Shown here piece after piece: positions 1 through 11,009 of a stretch of DNA of 32,253 nt (the first letter of the stretch is position 1; each line of letters starts with the position of its first letter). A program made the translations under genes and the position numbers. The stretch is from Saccoglossus kowalevskii. Lineage: Eukaryota; Hemichordata; Enteropneusta; Harrimaniidae. Under the pieces are notes generated by a model, which was given only the letters and a program-made list of their open reading frames with translations, made no database searches and was not told the DNA's origin. The stretch is taken from NCBI RefSeq assembly GCF_000003605.2, contig NW_003123414.1, forward strand, positions 255,741 to 287,993. Reading direction: 5' to 3'.

Positions 1-397
1 ATATCACTTTTTACCAAAAATTACAAAAATATTCACCAAAATTAGAGAACTAAAGATATCATTACAAAATGAACAAATCTGAGAGAGATCCACATGTAGT
101 ACCTATATATGTAATATCAAAGCAATTGGACTTGCGGTTTTGAACAAGAAGTCGAAAATATCACTTTTTACCAAAAATTACAAAAATATTCACCAAAATT
201 AGAGAATTGAAGATATGATCATGAAATGAACAAATCTGAGAGAGGTCTACCCAAGGTACATATACACCAAGTATCAAAGCATTCAGGCTTGTAGTTTTCA
301 AGAAGAAGTCGAAAAAGTAAAACACGGACGACGGACGGCGACGGACAATCACTCATATGATAAACTCCGCTCGACAAAGTCGACAGCGGAGCTAAAA
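1..397 (+). repeat. Dispersed repeat, two head-to-tail pieces, ending in AGCGGAGCT hairpin
   Basis: Positions 1-157 and 158-397 start with the same ATATCACTTTTTACC and stay alike for about 150 bases (period 157). The second piece continues through a GACGGACGACGG-type stretch to CTCCGCT..AGCGGAG, a short hairpin, and an A-rich tail. A relative lies at 11,960-12,213 in the same orientation. The form (degenerate body, GACGG-rich part, hairpin, A-tail) suggests a non-autonomous transposon; its class is not clear. It lies in the NBEAL intron after exon 23, antisense to the gene. Confidence 0.75.
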
Positions 398-547
398 ATA
401 CATTATTAAGGTTTGGTAACCTCTCAGTTTGTACTAGTTGGTGTGCACAACAGTCAAAATTGCCATCTTTGTTTATATGAGACCCATATCTCACACATGC
501 GCGGTTCGACTATTACTCTTTAATATTGAGAAAAAAAAGTGACATAC

Positions 548-1146
548 CTTCCAAGCATCATCATCGGAACCACTGACGCCTTTCCACAGAATATGAAAAA
601 GAATTTCTATCAGCATATCGCTTAGTTCCTGCATTGCATGATGGTCATCTTCCAACGTATGCATATCAGGAGGTCGATCTTGAATCACTTCCATTGACGA
701 GTTCTGCCTTATTAACGAGCCAATACTTAATCCACTATCAACACGACGTACTAATATAGGGTCAGTGACAGCAAAGTCTAAACTGGTTGAGCTCAGCTCA
801 GACTGGATCAAACCAGTTTCGCTACTAACAGACACATCATCTTCTTCAATGGTTTTAGCCGAATTTTCCCGAGATTCATTTTCAAAAGCCATCAAGTCCA
901 AATTGGCAGATGAATTACTGGATTCACTTGTTTTCCTGTCTGATTTAGTATTTTCTAAAGGCTTCCAAATAAACAGTCTGCCAACAGTATCTTGCCAGCC
1001 AACTTGTTTACAGAGCTGACCAGAAGCTCCAGTCTTGGAATATATAGCGTGCAGTACATGCCTACATACTTGTAGCCTGATGGTAATATCAGAATTGTGT
1101 ATTAACTGCAGTACAGCCATTATGCCAGCATAGTTCACATAGTTAT
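548..1146 (-). CDS. NBEAL: NBEAL exon 23 with Ser/acid-rich linker (residues 1139-1338)
   Basis: This is the largest exon, 599 nt, with acceptor TTCTATTGTAG and donor TGGAAG|GTATGT. It opens DNYVNYAGIMAVLQLIHNSD and reaches the conserved KQVGWQDTVGRLFIWKP. A linker of roughly 110 residues follows, rich in Ser, Glu and Asp and probably disordered. It closes with LSDMLIEILFHILWKG and SDDDAWK, which matches the SDDDTWIERGQVFSAL region of vertebrate NBEAL1. The linker appears shorter than the vertebrate one. The donor ends in phase 0 and the next exon, towards PH-BEACH, lies left of the window. An 84-residue + strand ORF here is a shadow. Confidence 0.96.
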
Positions 1147-1740
1147 CTACAATAGAATAATACACATTCAATATTCTAAATTGCTGATGAAACTTTGCTG
1201 TAAATATTCATTTTTTTCTGTCATTTTCATAAAATAATAGACTGAATCAAGTATTAAAAAATAATATTATTCATATTTTAATATTTTTTTTTTCAAATTA
1301 ATCATGTAAAATAATCAATTATATGAAAACAATCAGATTAAGGAGTGGACTACTAAGGCAATTCTATCAATTCCTATTGTAGATAGTTGTTACATTTCTA
1401 AAAGTTTTCCTGCATCAACAAAATTATTTTCATTCTTGAAAACAGCACTGAATTAAATCGGAAAATTAACATTTGGATAACTTTTACATAAATTTCTGAA
1501 ATCTAGAATTATAGTGAAATGTAAGTCACAAAAGGTCAGAAAATATTAAAAAAATAATAACACGTTATCGGAGCAGTCACTGGGAAATAAAATTTCAGTT
1601 TTCATTGGCTAGTGTTATTGCTACATAAGAGAATAAATATCATGTGACCTGTAGATGATAAATAGCTAGGCATGAGTGGAGTTATATAAAGTGACAGCAA
1701 CAAATGGTTCATTGCAACCTTGTTGTCAGCCTCTACTTAC
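1147..1740. other. Intron 22, nothing recognised
   Basis: Very AT-rich intron with A/T runs. No ORF, repeat copy or RNA gene was seen. Confidence 0.6.
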
Positions 1741-1894
1741 CAGCCACTTGTTCCACGATACCAATAGCCATGCTTAGACTGATCTGCTGATTACTCATTA
1801 AAACAGTCAGACCAGAGAACCCAATATCCAGCAGTCTCAGCCGTGTCTTGCTCTTCTCATACACTCTATCTGTTCTTGTCATCACAGAAAACAA
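1741..1894 (-). CDS. NBEAL: NBEAL exon 22 (residues 1088-1138)
   Basis: The exon is 154 nt, with acceptor TGTGTCCTCAG and donor GGCTG|GTAAGT. It reads LFSVMTRTDRVYEKSKTRLR, then LLDIGFSGLTVLMSNQQIS, and ends VEQVA with a split Asp codon. It matches [20 protein letters not shown] and LGLLL of NBEAL1. Confidence 0.95.
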
Positions 1895-2031
1895 CTGAGG
1901 ACACAAATAATCAATAGACAATCAATCTAATTAAAATCCGATGTTCATAGAAAATGTTGATTCTAGTTAATAATCATATTGCATCTGACCAGTTGTTGAG
2001 TTTCAAGTTTCCTGCATACATTGCATCTAAC

Positions 2032-2248
2032 TACTGTAAATGATGTTTAAATAGCTACATGTTATTTTGGGGAATTTGACTCCATGTATGAATTAACTGA
2101 CTCAGAGTGTTAATTTAGCTAAAGTGTCAACAATCTCATTGTGAGAATATACTTCATTTTAAATTAATGACATCTTGAATTAGCGAAATTACAAATTAGC
2201 TAAATTAGCTAAAATAACATGCTAGCTAAAAAGACATGTTTTACAGTA
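2032..2248. mobile_element. Family C hairpin element, diverged copy (MITE-like)
   Basis: It opens TACTGTAAATGATGTTTAAA and closes with ACATGTTTTACAGTA, inverted ends shared with 7,781-8,010. The right part has repeated TTAGCTAA words. TA flanks fit a TA target duplication. It lies in intron 21. Confidence 0.65.
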
Positions 2249-2777
2249 TATCTGACCAATCAATGAGTTTTGACAAGTGTGTTCCTTGGTTGCTATGTTA
2301 CTGAGTGTGCTCATTACAGAAGGCAGGAGAGGGCAGTTTTCTATCTATTTGCTAGACAGTAAGCCTCAGTTTTCACAAATTGCATTCAGACAGTTCTCCT
2401 CTGATGAGATTTGTCAACCAATTAGAGCATGGCTACCAAGAAAGCAGTATGTATTAACTCAAGTTCTGATTGGTTGTCTATCTTACAAGGTTTGAATGGG
2501 ATTAGCCGAGGCAAATTGTCAGATGCAGCAAGAAGTGAGGTAAGCACAACGTACAAGTGCCACATTTAGTGCCACATAGCCACATTTTATTCTCATCTTG
2601 ATCATGCAATGTTGCATTCTGGGTAAGGCACTGCAGAGACACAGTATATGTTGTCATAGGAACCACATGTTTAAGACCCACTTCAGAATACATGACCACA
2701 TGCACTATCCAGGCATCAAGCAGTCTTGTCTGACCACACCACAGATGAACCAGATGATGGCCTGGGCTTATACTTAC
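2249..2777. other. Rest of intron 21, nothing recognised
   Basis: ORFs of 72 and 90 residues on the + strand and 140 on the - strand overlap here. The 140-residue one is exon 21 read into its intron, and the others resemble no protein I know. Confidence 0.5.
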
Positions 2778-2933
2778 CCGAAATACTTTCAGCTTCACTG
2801 TTTCAGAGTACTCCTTTTTCGCAATGATAGTGTACAACAAATCAGCACATCCTTGCTCATACAGCAATAAAAACAGTTGATCCTTACCCGGACTCTCTAA
2901 TAAGGAAATCAACATTTCAATCACCTCAATGAT
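2778..2933 (-). CDS. NBEAL: NBEAL exon 21 (residues 1036-1087)
   Basis: The exon is 156 nt (52 codons, phase 0 on both sides), with acceptor TATATTTCAG and donor TTTCGG|GTAAGT. It reads IIEVIEMLISLLESPGKDQL, then FLLLYEQGCADLLYTIIAKK, and ends KLKVFR. It matches [20 protein letters not shown] and [20 protein letters not shown] of NBEAL1. Confidence 0.96.
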
Positions 2934-4523
2934 CTGAAATATACAACAGTTAACCTTTTCACTGAATGTTGCAATAAGTTATGTCTTTTCTCTGAGAAAT
3001 TGCTGAAATATAATAGTAGAACACTTGTGTCTGAATTCATAACTTCTAAATTGTTGTTAAGCAATAGAGGATGTACTGGTAATATCTTCACAAAAATTAA
3101 TTTGCCTGTAATATTCAAGATACTGGTGGTCACCAATCTGGGTAGCATTGAATATTTGATTGAAAATGCAATATATATAAACAATGAAACAACAAATAAA
3201 TGTGAGACAAAATTGAAAAATAACATACATACATATAAATAAAATAAAATTTATACTTGATCCAAAGTTATTAATTAATTTATCAACCATAACAAATTAT
3301 TTTTTCTTAGAAATTTTCTCTGCGGATTCATAAATTGGTCAGTTTGATGGACAATCCACAAAACTGTAGTCAAAGCATACCAAGTATATGACATATATAT
3401 AATCAGATCATCATACTCATGGTGAGTCTTTGGCTGTATCAATTATTTTGTCTCGGTACATGAGAAACAGTAATAATAACATTGGAACAAGCAGAGTCTC
3501 TATACTAATAACAAACTGCAAATAACCAATAGTAACTAACCAATACTAAGGGTAACCAATACTAACCACTACTATGGAAATTATAAAGAGGAAGATAGTA
3601 TATGCCAATCAATATATATTTAAAGACACCATTTCTTACTATTACACCAGATTGTTAGATGATAGAATGAAATGCTGAACTATGACTATGTGTGGATGTA
3701 AACCTATCCAGTACAAAACTTTCAATGTTACTCTTTTAGATACTTGTCTGCACCAGATTTATCCATGTATTATATGGGACTTTTCACTGATTGTTGTATA
3801 TGCCTATGTATAGCTTCTAAAATCAGACATTCTGTCACTTGCTTGGGAATACCATTCATTATCATCTGAGCACCTGTGATGTCAACAGTATCCTATTGTA
3901 TTAGCTGCAGCAATATTTGTCATATTTGATCCACACTACGCTTTTTCTTTTGGCCCTAGTGTTATTTTTTTTTTATCCCTGTGTTATTTTTGAACACAGG
4001 TCATAAAATCCCTTTTTCTGCAACCTTATGGTCAGTTTTTTAATTTTTGTGCAAGTGCCCACACAATAAAGATGTCATATATGGCTAAAAACTTGTGGTA
4101 TTTTTTGAAGCAATATTGATATTTTTCCCTCACATTTCACATTTCAAAAAAAAATAACAACACTGCTTCTCTCAATCCCACGTTATATCCCGTATTAGCC
4201 AAAAAATAACCTCTGAATATAATGGGATGTTAAATTAATGAACAATGTTTTTGAACTTCCTGACAACAGAGAAATAGTTTTTGATACAAAGAGGATTTAT
4301 AACACTTGAGTCCTTTCTTTCTCTCAGTACAGGTTTTTTTTCAATTCTTCAATTGAACTAGAAAAAGACAATCTTTGAATTCACCCCCCCCCCCCCTCTA
4401 AGCATATTAGTAGCGCCCTCACAGTATTAATTAGTATAGCAAGCGTTCTATAATGACAATGGTTCATGGTACGTTTCAGCATATGATAGTTAGATGCATG
4501 TGTTTTGGTGTCTACAAACTTAC
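2934..4523. other. Left part of intron 20, nothing coding recognised
   Basis: AT-rich. Around 3,500-3,575 there are short imperfect repeats of AACCAATACTAA. A run of 13 C lies at 4,384-4,396 (13 G in the transcript). No conserved ORF was found. Confidence 0.5.
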
Positions 4524-4559
4524 CACAGACGACCATCGCAAAGGTCCAGAGAGTTTACA
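4524..4559 (-). CDS. NBEAL: Possible 36-nt in-frame NBEAL microexon
   Basis: Between exons 20 and 21, both in phase 0, lies a 36-nt open stretch with acceptor TATTATTTACAG and donor GTG|GTAAGT. It would insert 12 residues (CKLSGPLRWSSV) between EDSL and IIEV. Length, phase, absence of stops and a base composition richer in G and C than its surroundings support it. The vertebrate sequence I know aligns without an insert here, so if real it is probably an alternatively spliced or lineage-specific exon. It could also be chance within a 2.9-kb intron. Confidence 0.4.
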
Positions 4560-5000
4560 CTGTAAATAATACAATTATTAAATAAATAATCAAACGGGAC
4601 ATCAATTAGAAAATATTATGTGTTTAAAAAATTTATATTCAGTACATTATATTACATTAGGTGCTATTATTGAATGTACATTTCATCTTTCTCATGTAAT
4701 AATGTGCTGAGGTTCGCTACCTTGCTTTGTGTTAGCAACAGTTTGTTTATCGTATATCATCTTTAAGACCTTGGCACCAAAGTCTAGGCTTTATTATTGT
4801 TAGTAAATGTTATATTTTATATTTTACAATATTTATATATTATGTCATTTTTTAAAGATTTAATTCAGAGTATTTAATAAATCATCAAATTTCCAGTTAT
4901 TACTGACAGAGAAAGTATGGAAAGTATATTTTCACTAAATGTTCAGTAACCATCAAATGTGCACAGTGCATCATGGGTAAAATAGTGAGAAAATAGTGAG

Positions 5001-5033
5001 TCATGTGACCCCCCCGCCCCGCCCCGCCCCACC
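5001..5033 (-). promoter_or_regulatory. G-tract / GC-box cluster next to TCATGTGA
   Basis: On the gene strand this is GGTGGGGCGGGG repeated into a longer G run, four G-tracts in about 24 bases, able in principle to fold as a G-quadruplex in DNA or intron RNA. It also contains overlapping GGGGCGGGG Sp/KLF-type boxes. TCATGTGA, an E-box type bound by MITF/TFE factors, abuts it. It stands out in a strongly AT-rich intron. Any function is inference. Confidence 0.4.
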
Positions 5034-5369
5034 TTTAGACAACTGCAGGTACATTGTCTTCACTTCCTGTCATTGCAAATTAAAACAAGGATGTATGCAG
5101 TAACACTATCGACTACAGATAAACATCCACTACACATACCATGAACCAGAATCAAAATAAATAATGAGAAATTTATTTCATTTACTAGATTCTAATACAT
5201 GTAGCAGTACAATGCAATCTATAGTACTAACATTGAGACAAGAGTACCCATGGCTGCCACAAAGTTTATTCAAATTAACTTTTACATTTTGTACTGATCT
5301 ACGTCATGCAATGAAAGCAAGTAATCAAACAGTGCACATACTATGACCATTCAAGAAATCACAATCTCT

Positions 5370-5845
5370 CAGAAACTAAACTTCAATATTTGCATAATTA
5401 TGCAACTATCCATTGAATGACAAGCTAGCATTTGAAATTCTATGAATATTCATAATATAATGACCAATCATCAGCATGTATATTAACCAAATTTGCATAA
5501 TGATGATGCCAATGAAATGGCAATCTACCGTAGTAGCATGAACTTTCACAGAATACCGGTAATGAACTAATCATAATACACAACAATTTGCATATATCAG
5601 ACCAATGAAATGGCGTTTTAAGTATCATGAATATTCATAAGATATTGAACCAACCATAATACACTGCTTCATTTGCATATTCATAATGGAAGACCAATAA
5701 AATGGCATTATAAGTATTATGGAATATTCTTAACCAATCTAATACACTGCACCTGTATTTGCAAATTTATAATAGAACCAATGAAATGGCATTCTAGGTA
5801 TTATGAATATTCATAAGTTATTGGACCAATCATATATCATGTAAC
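5370..5845. repeat. Degenerate ~100-bp tandem array with octamer and palindrome motifs
   Basis: About four to five imperfect units. Each carries versions of ATTTGCATA, CCAATGAAATGGC and ATGAATATTCAT in the same order. The perfect 12-base palindrome ATGAATATTCAT occurs near 5,441, 5,627 and 5,807. The array ends a few bases from the donor of exon 20 (5,849). It is probably an old minisatellite or a rearranged element. Confidence 0.7.
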
Positions 5846-5849
5846 ATAC

Positions 5850-6000
5850 CAATGAATCTTCAGTAGCTGCCGTGAGAAAACTAATTATACAAGACACTTC
5901 TTCAAATTCAATTCCTTTAGAAACGTAATACTTTATAAGACCCAGCAGAGACACTCTAATGGACCGAGCATCTTCTGGTGATAAACCAGGATCAGGAAAA
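5850..6000 (-). CDS. NBEAL: NBEAL exon 20 (residues 985-1035)
   Basis: The exon is 151 nt, with acceptor TCTATTAAAG and donor TCATTG|GTATGT. It reads FPDPGLSPEDARSIRVSLLG, then LIKYYVSKGIEFEEV, and ends AATEDSL. It matches [20 protein letters not shown] and IAATNEEEQL of NBEAL1. A repeat array carrying ATGAATATTCAT palindromes runs to within a few bases of its donor. Confidence 0.95.
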
Positions 6001-7104
<1,104 letters not shown>

Positions 7105-7286
7105 TTAAATGAAATTAAGCTATAAATGTACTAATAATGTGACTTTTATTTTATAAATCCAACAGAGAAGAAACTTGAGTGAAAGTAAAACTGAGCGGTA
7201 AACTAATACGAGTTCAAAAGGCATTATCAACTCAACAGCACATTAAACAGCGCCCTCTATCACAAGGTTTTTATATATACATGTAT

Positions 7287-7425
7287 ATATTGACTTTTTG
7301 AGCGCCATCCTTTTTTTACCAAAATTTATATGCAAATTTATATATATATATTTTTTAAATTTTTTTTTTTTTAATTTTGAACCGAATGGACATAGTTCCT
7401 CATTGAAAACGGATCTTAATCAATT
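7287..7425 (+). repeat. Dispersed repeat with TTTATATGCAAATTTATAT core
   Basis: Reads GAGCGCCATCC, TTTTTTTACCAAAATTTAT, ATGCAAATTTATAT, a T-rich run, then TTTTGAACCGAATGGACATA and CCTCATTG. The same order occurs inverted at 31,315-31,434, and a diverged relative lies at 19,475-19,672. Class unknown. It is in intron 18. Confidence 0.65.
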
Positions 7426-7541
7426 GTTTTGTAAAAAAAATGGAAAAAATTGGTGTTCAAAGGTTTGAACCTAATAAACTTCCATCATTCCGGCAGGAAA
7501 TTCATTTTAATAAACCCTGATAATACAGGTTATATACGTAC

Positions 7542-7698
7542 CAATTCTGACAGGAAATTCACTTTTACTCCAAATTCTAAAATCAAACAGGATGTACTGA
7601 TAGATAATTTGTAATAAGTTTGGCACACTGGTTCCGATACATTCCACCAATAGCTGTACTGCCATGAGTACATTCACATCAATCAAGCTGGCATTAAG
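7542..7698 (-). CDS. NBEAL: NBEAL exon 18 (residues 899-950)
   Basis: The exon is 157 nt, with acceptor TTGCCATCAG and donor AATTG|GTACGT. It reads LNASLIDVNVLMAVQLLVEC, then IIYQYILFDFRIWSKSEFPV, and ends RIG. It is close to MDVNVLMAVQLLIEQ and [20 protein letters not shown] of NBEAL1, one of the most conserved stretches in the window. Confidence 0.96.
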
Positions 7699-7780
7699 CT
7701 GATGGCAAAGAAAACAAATATTTAATAATAACTTCATGATTGGTGTCAAATATTCACAAGTTTAGCTATGCATGGGTATG

Positions 7781-8010
7781 TACTGTAAAACATGTTGAAA
7801 TAGCGGCATGCAATTTTAGCGAATTGTGGTAAAATGACGTAATAGCGAAATGTTGATTTAGCAAATCACTCTTGTCATAGTTGATATCTTTGTTCGGCGG
7901 CCATTTTGAATTGATAATAAAGTCATTAGCGACATCTTGAAATAGCGAATCAGTTCTCTCGCTAAATTCACGAAAAAGACATGCTCGCGAAAAAGACATG
8001 TTTTACAGTA
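7781..8010. mobile_element. Family C hairpin element (MITE-like)
   Basis: Inverted ends TACTGTAAAACATGT and ACATGTTTTACAGTA, 230 bases in all. The inner part repeats TAGCGAA words in both directions. TA flanks suggest TA target duplication, as in Tc1/mariner-type elements; no transposase is present. A 77-residue minus ORF inside is not a gene. Confidence 0.8.
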
Positions 8011-8361
8011 TGTTAAAGATTATATTCCACATATTAACAATACATCTACATTAATTTTATTTTTGATCATATTTGGTATAATAAAAAGCAGAGGATGCTT
8101 GAATAGGTTTGACTGTGTAAATGAAAATGAACCAGGTTATGGCTGTATTAAAAAATGAAAAAAAAAAAAAAGTACCGGTAATACTGTACACACTCTTTGA
8201 ATAAGCAAAGCCTGTAATGAACACTACCCTGATGTCCACAGACCAATTCAATTGCATTTTCAAGTTATTGCAGTTTGTCTTGCTATTTTGTGACAATCTT
8301 ATAATTTGTATGCAATGGGCTTCTTATCACTTACTATAATACAGGCTATAGCATATCCTTA

Positions 8362-8573
8362 TACTGTGGAATACTTTATTTTCGCTGGAATTAATTTTCG
8401 CTGAAAAGGCTTTTTGGGCATTTTGTAGGGAATTTATTTTCACTGATTTTTGATGAGTTTAATGTGAAATATAGGAAAAAAGATATATTCGCTGGATTTT
8501 ATTTTCACGGAAACATCCCTTCAGCGAAAATAGCCAAAATAAATTCCAAGCGAAAATAAAGTATTCTACAGTA
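8362..8573. mobile_element. Family A hairpin element, full copy (MITE-like)
   Basis: Opens TACTGTGGAATACTTTATTT and closes AAATAAAGTATTCTACAGTA. Nearly the whole length is self-complementary, with ATTTTCGCTG on the left and AGCGAAAAT on the right. It lies in intron 17 and would give a long hairpin in the pre-mRNA. Non-autonomous. Confidence 0.85.
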
Positions 8574-9112
8574 ATTCCTGGCTTGTAAAACATACACATT
8601 GAACAACATGACAATTCTGTGATTGATCTATCAGCAGCTAGACCTAATGCAAGAAACTTGATTGAGGAGAAGTCACCAAAATCATTTACAGAGTGTGATC
8701 AATAATACCAGTGGAATACAAATTCATTTAGCTTTATTGCAATTGTAATTTTAGTACCGATATACCTAAAATGTATGCTTGTTTTGCTATTACTAGTATG
8801 TGATATAATCTCGTAATTTGTCTGCAGCGTGATCTCCAACTCATAATCACACACTCTATAAATCCACGCTTATACCCATGTGGATTGTTAAATTGATTAA
8901 AATCATGTCAAACCTTGAAAACAGGGCTTTTACCGGTATGTCAGCATGTGCTTCTAATACAGCAAATATGGATATATGTACCGGTATAACATTTAAATGC
9001 ACTTTTAAAGATTCTCACAGAAAGGTTTATAATTAGTTTACTTGTCAGTTTACATTGTAAGTATGTGACAGATATTTTCCTAATAATAAGCGCTTGCTAT
9101 GTGATGACTCAC

Positions 9113-9246
9113 CCGCTGCATAAGAGCTCCAATTGTAGCTATTTCATACGTTCTTGTTAGCCTTTCCTGGTTGTCTGTGTTTCCCCTGCACATGTGTCTT
9201 AATAGAGTTAGAAAGCTAGCAACAGGATTCTGTTCTAGTTTGGCAT
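9113..9246 (-). CDS. NBEAL: NBEAL exon 17 (residues 854-898)
   Basis: The exon is 134 nt, with acceptor TCTCTGTAG and donor CAGCGG|GTGAGT. It reads DAKLEQNPVASFLTLLRHMC and ends ATIGALMQR. It matches ESRLERNLVATFILIVKHF and ATLGALLQKV of NBEAL1. It ends in phase 0. Confidence 0.93.
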
Positions 9247-9697
9247 CTACAGAGAGACACAGTTACATGTATTAGAAACACTCACTCTATTGCGTGGGTT
9301 TTAAATGTATAAACACACAGATTGGACAGCGTTAAGTAAATTGCACTTGTGCCCAAGTGTAATTTACAAGACTACATTGTATGACCATATAAGTACAAAA
9401 AATTGTGCACTTTAGCTCATGAAAAATTCAATTCATTTTCAGTAGTTTGTTGTATACAATCACTAACAGAACATGCTCTAAGGTGAGGTGAGAATTCCAC
9501 ATCAATCACACAGGATGTGCATAAAATTATTGTTAAAAAAAGCATTTTTTTATGTGTATACATATTGGTTGGCAAAGGGATTTGAACTTTCCTTTCAATT
9601 TATGGAATAAATTAGAGATATTAAATATAATAGCTCTTTTTTTTAACACTGAACTACTTGTGCACATAGCTGCTCAAATGAACTAATGAACTAAAAC

Positions 9698-10480
9698 TAC
9701 CGTATTTATCCGGGTAAGAGCCCATTTCCGTGCAAATGCCCAACCCCCAATTTTGATACTATAAAGGAATTGAGATCACGCATACCCCCAGGGGGTCATT
9801 TTCTACACTTGTAATTAAAAATAACAAAAATCTCAGCAAGTTTACAAAAATGTATATTAAAACAGTTCTCTTTATGAAATTTTGAATTTAAAAATTATTA
9901 TTGATTTTGTATGACAGTTGATACATAATTTGTCGAAACTGGAAATAATTTTACGGAGTTTAACCCCTGACATTTTAGTTCATTTTGAGTTCATGCGTAT
10001 TGGGCGTGTTTGTCAGCGGGGAAGTCCTAATTCAAATGACTCCTCATTGTCAATTTTTATTATTTCTGCTTCATTTGCCACATGCCACATAAGCAATATA
10101 ATATTTTTGTTTTACTTCATATTGTTCATTTATTTCCGTTGCATGTTTTCATTTGCATTCTATTCCCTGCCGCAGTCACTTGCAGACGACTTGGGTGTGA
10201 ATCGGGGTGTCGTACTTAGCAGAGCAGCCGCTTCGCTGCGATCTATTGAAAGTAAGCCTCAAAGACCCGTTGGATAAGCAATAAAATATTTTTGTTATAC
10301 TTCTAATGTTGCATATTGTTCATTTATTTCCGTTGCATGTTTTTATTTGCATTCTATTCCCTGCCGCAGTTTGATCGATGTGTTGTCAATTTTCACAAAT
10401 TTCAGTGTTTTTTTGCAGGGGATAGGCCCACCCTATTTTTTGGTAATTTCCCATGTTCCCATACCCGGATAAATGTGATA
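9698..10480. mobile_element. Non-autonomous element with ATTTATCCGGGTA inverted ends
   Basis: Left end TACCGTATTTATCCGGGTAA, right end ATACCCGGATAAATGTGATA. Within it about 90 bases are duplicated (10,089-10,176 and 10,275-10,370), each containing TTCATTTATTTCCGTTGCAT and ending CCCTGCCGCAGT. ORFs of 119 and 65 residues run through it but look like no transposase. A family B element begins at the very next base. Confidence 0.7.
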
Positions 10481-10691
10481 TACTGTAAAATGACTAATTT
10501 TCACTGGGTTTAAATTTCACTGATTTACCATTTCAGGCATATTCAGTGGATTTTAAATTCACGGTTTTGTTATTTAGATAATGTGTTCTATGCTCAATTT
10601 TACATATTCACTGGGTCTTAATTTAGCGCATTTTCCACTCAGCGAAATAAGCTAAATTAAAACCCAGTGAATAATTAACCCCTTTACAGTA
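10481..10691. mobile_element. Family B hairpin element (MITE-like)
   Basis: Opens TACTGTAAAATGACTAATTT, then TCACTGGGTTTAAATTTCAC. Closes AACCCAGTGAATAATTAACC and CCTTTACAGTA, the inverted complement. It abuts the ATTTATCCGGGTA element. A second copy is at 24,791-24,990. Confidence 0.8.
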
Positions 10692-10822
10692 TTCATCAAT
10701 CTTAAACTTGATCATGACACAATACGTCCAATAACATCCTTGCATACTGTGTTTGGACATACTAAAGCAATGAACATTTGAGAAGTTTTAAAATTAAAAA
10801 CTATTTATAAAATCCGACTCAC

Positions 10823-11009
10823 CAAGGTAATAAGTCTTTGGCACAACAATCCAATCATTCTCACTATCCTGCGAATCTTGCGCTGTTAAATTTTCTTTAT
10901 TAACACCATTGTTGTCATCGCTGAGTTTGTTAAAGTTCATGTATTCCGGGGTTGACAATTCCAGTAAAGGGAAGAGAACTTGTATCCCACCGATATTATT
11001 GATTACTTC
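10823..11009 (-). CDS. NBEAL: NBEAL exon 16 (residues 792-853)
   Basis: The exon is 187 nt, with acceptor CATCTTTACAG and donor TACCTTG|GTGAGT. It reads EVINNIGGIQVLFPLLELST, an Asn/Asp-rich loop, then SENDWIVVPKTYYL. It matches DIINCIGGLNVLFPLLEQI and EGDWLVW of NBEAL1 and opens the DUF4704-type helical region. Confidence 0.95.

Noticed and set aside
765-1019. 84-residue + ORF over exon 23
   Set aside because: Antisense shadow of the firmly supported NBEAL exon 23.
9918-10277. 119-residue + ORF inside the ATTTATCCGGGTA-ended element
   Set aside because: Low-complexity hydrophobic translation with no transposase motif. The element looks non-autonomous.
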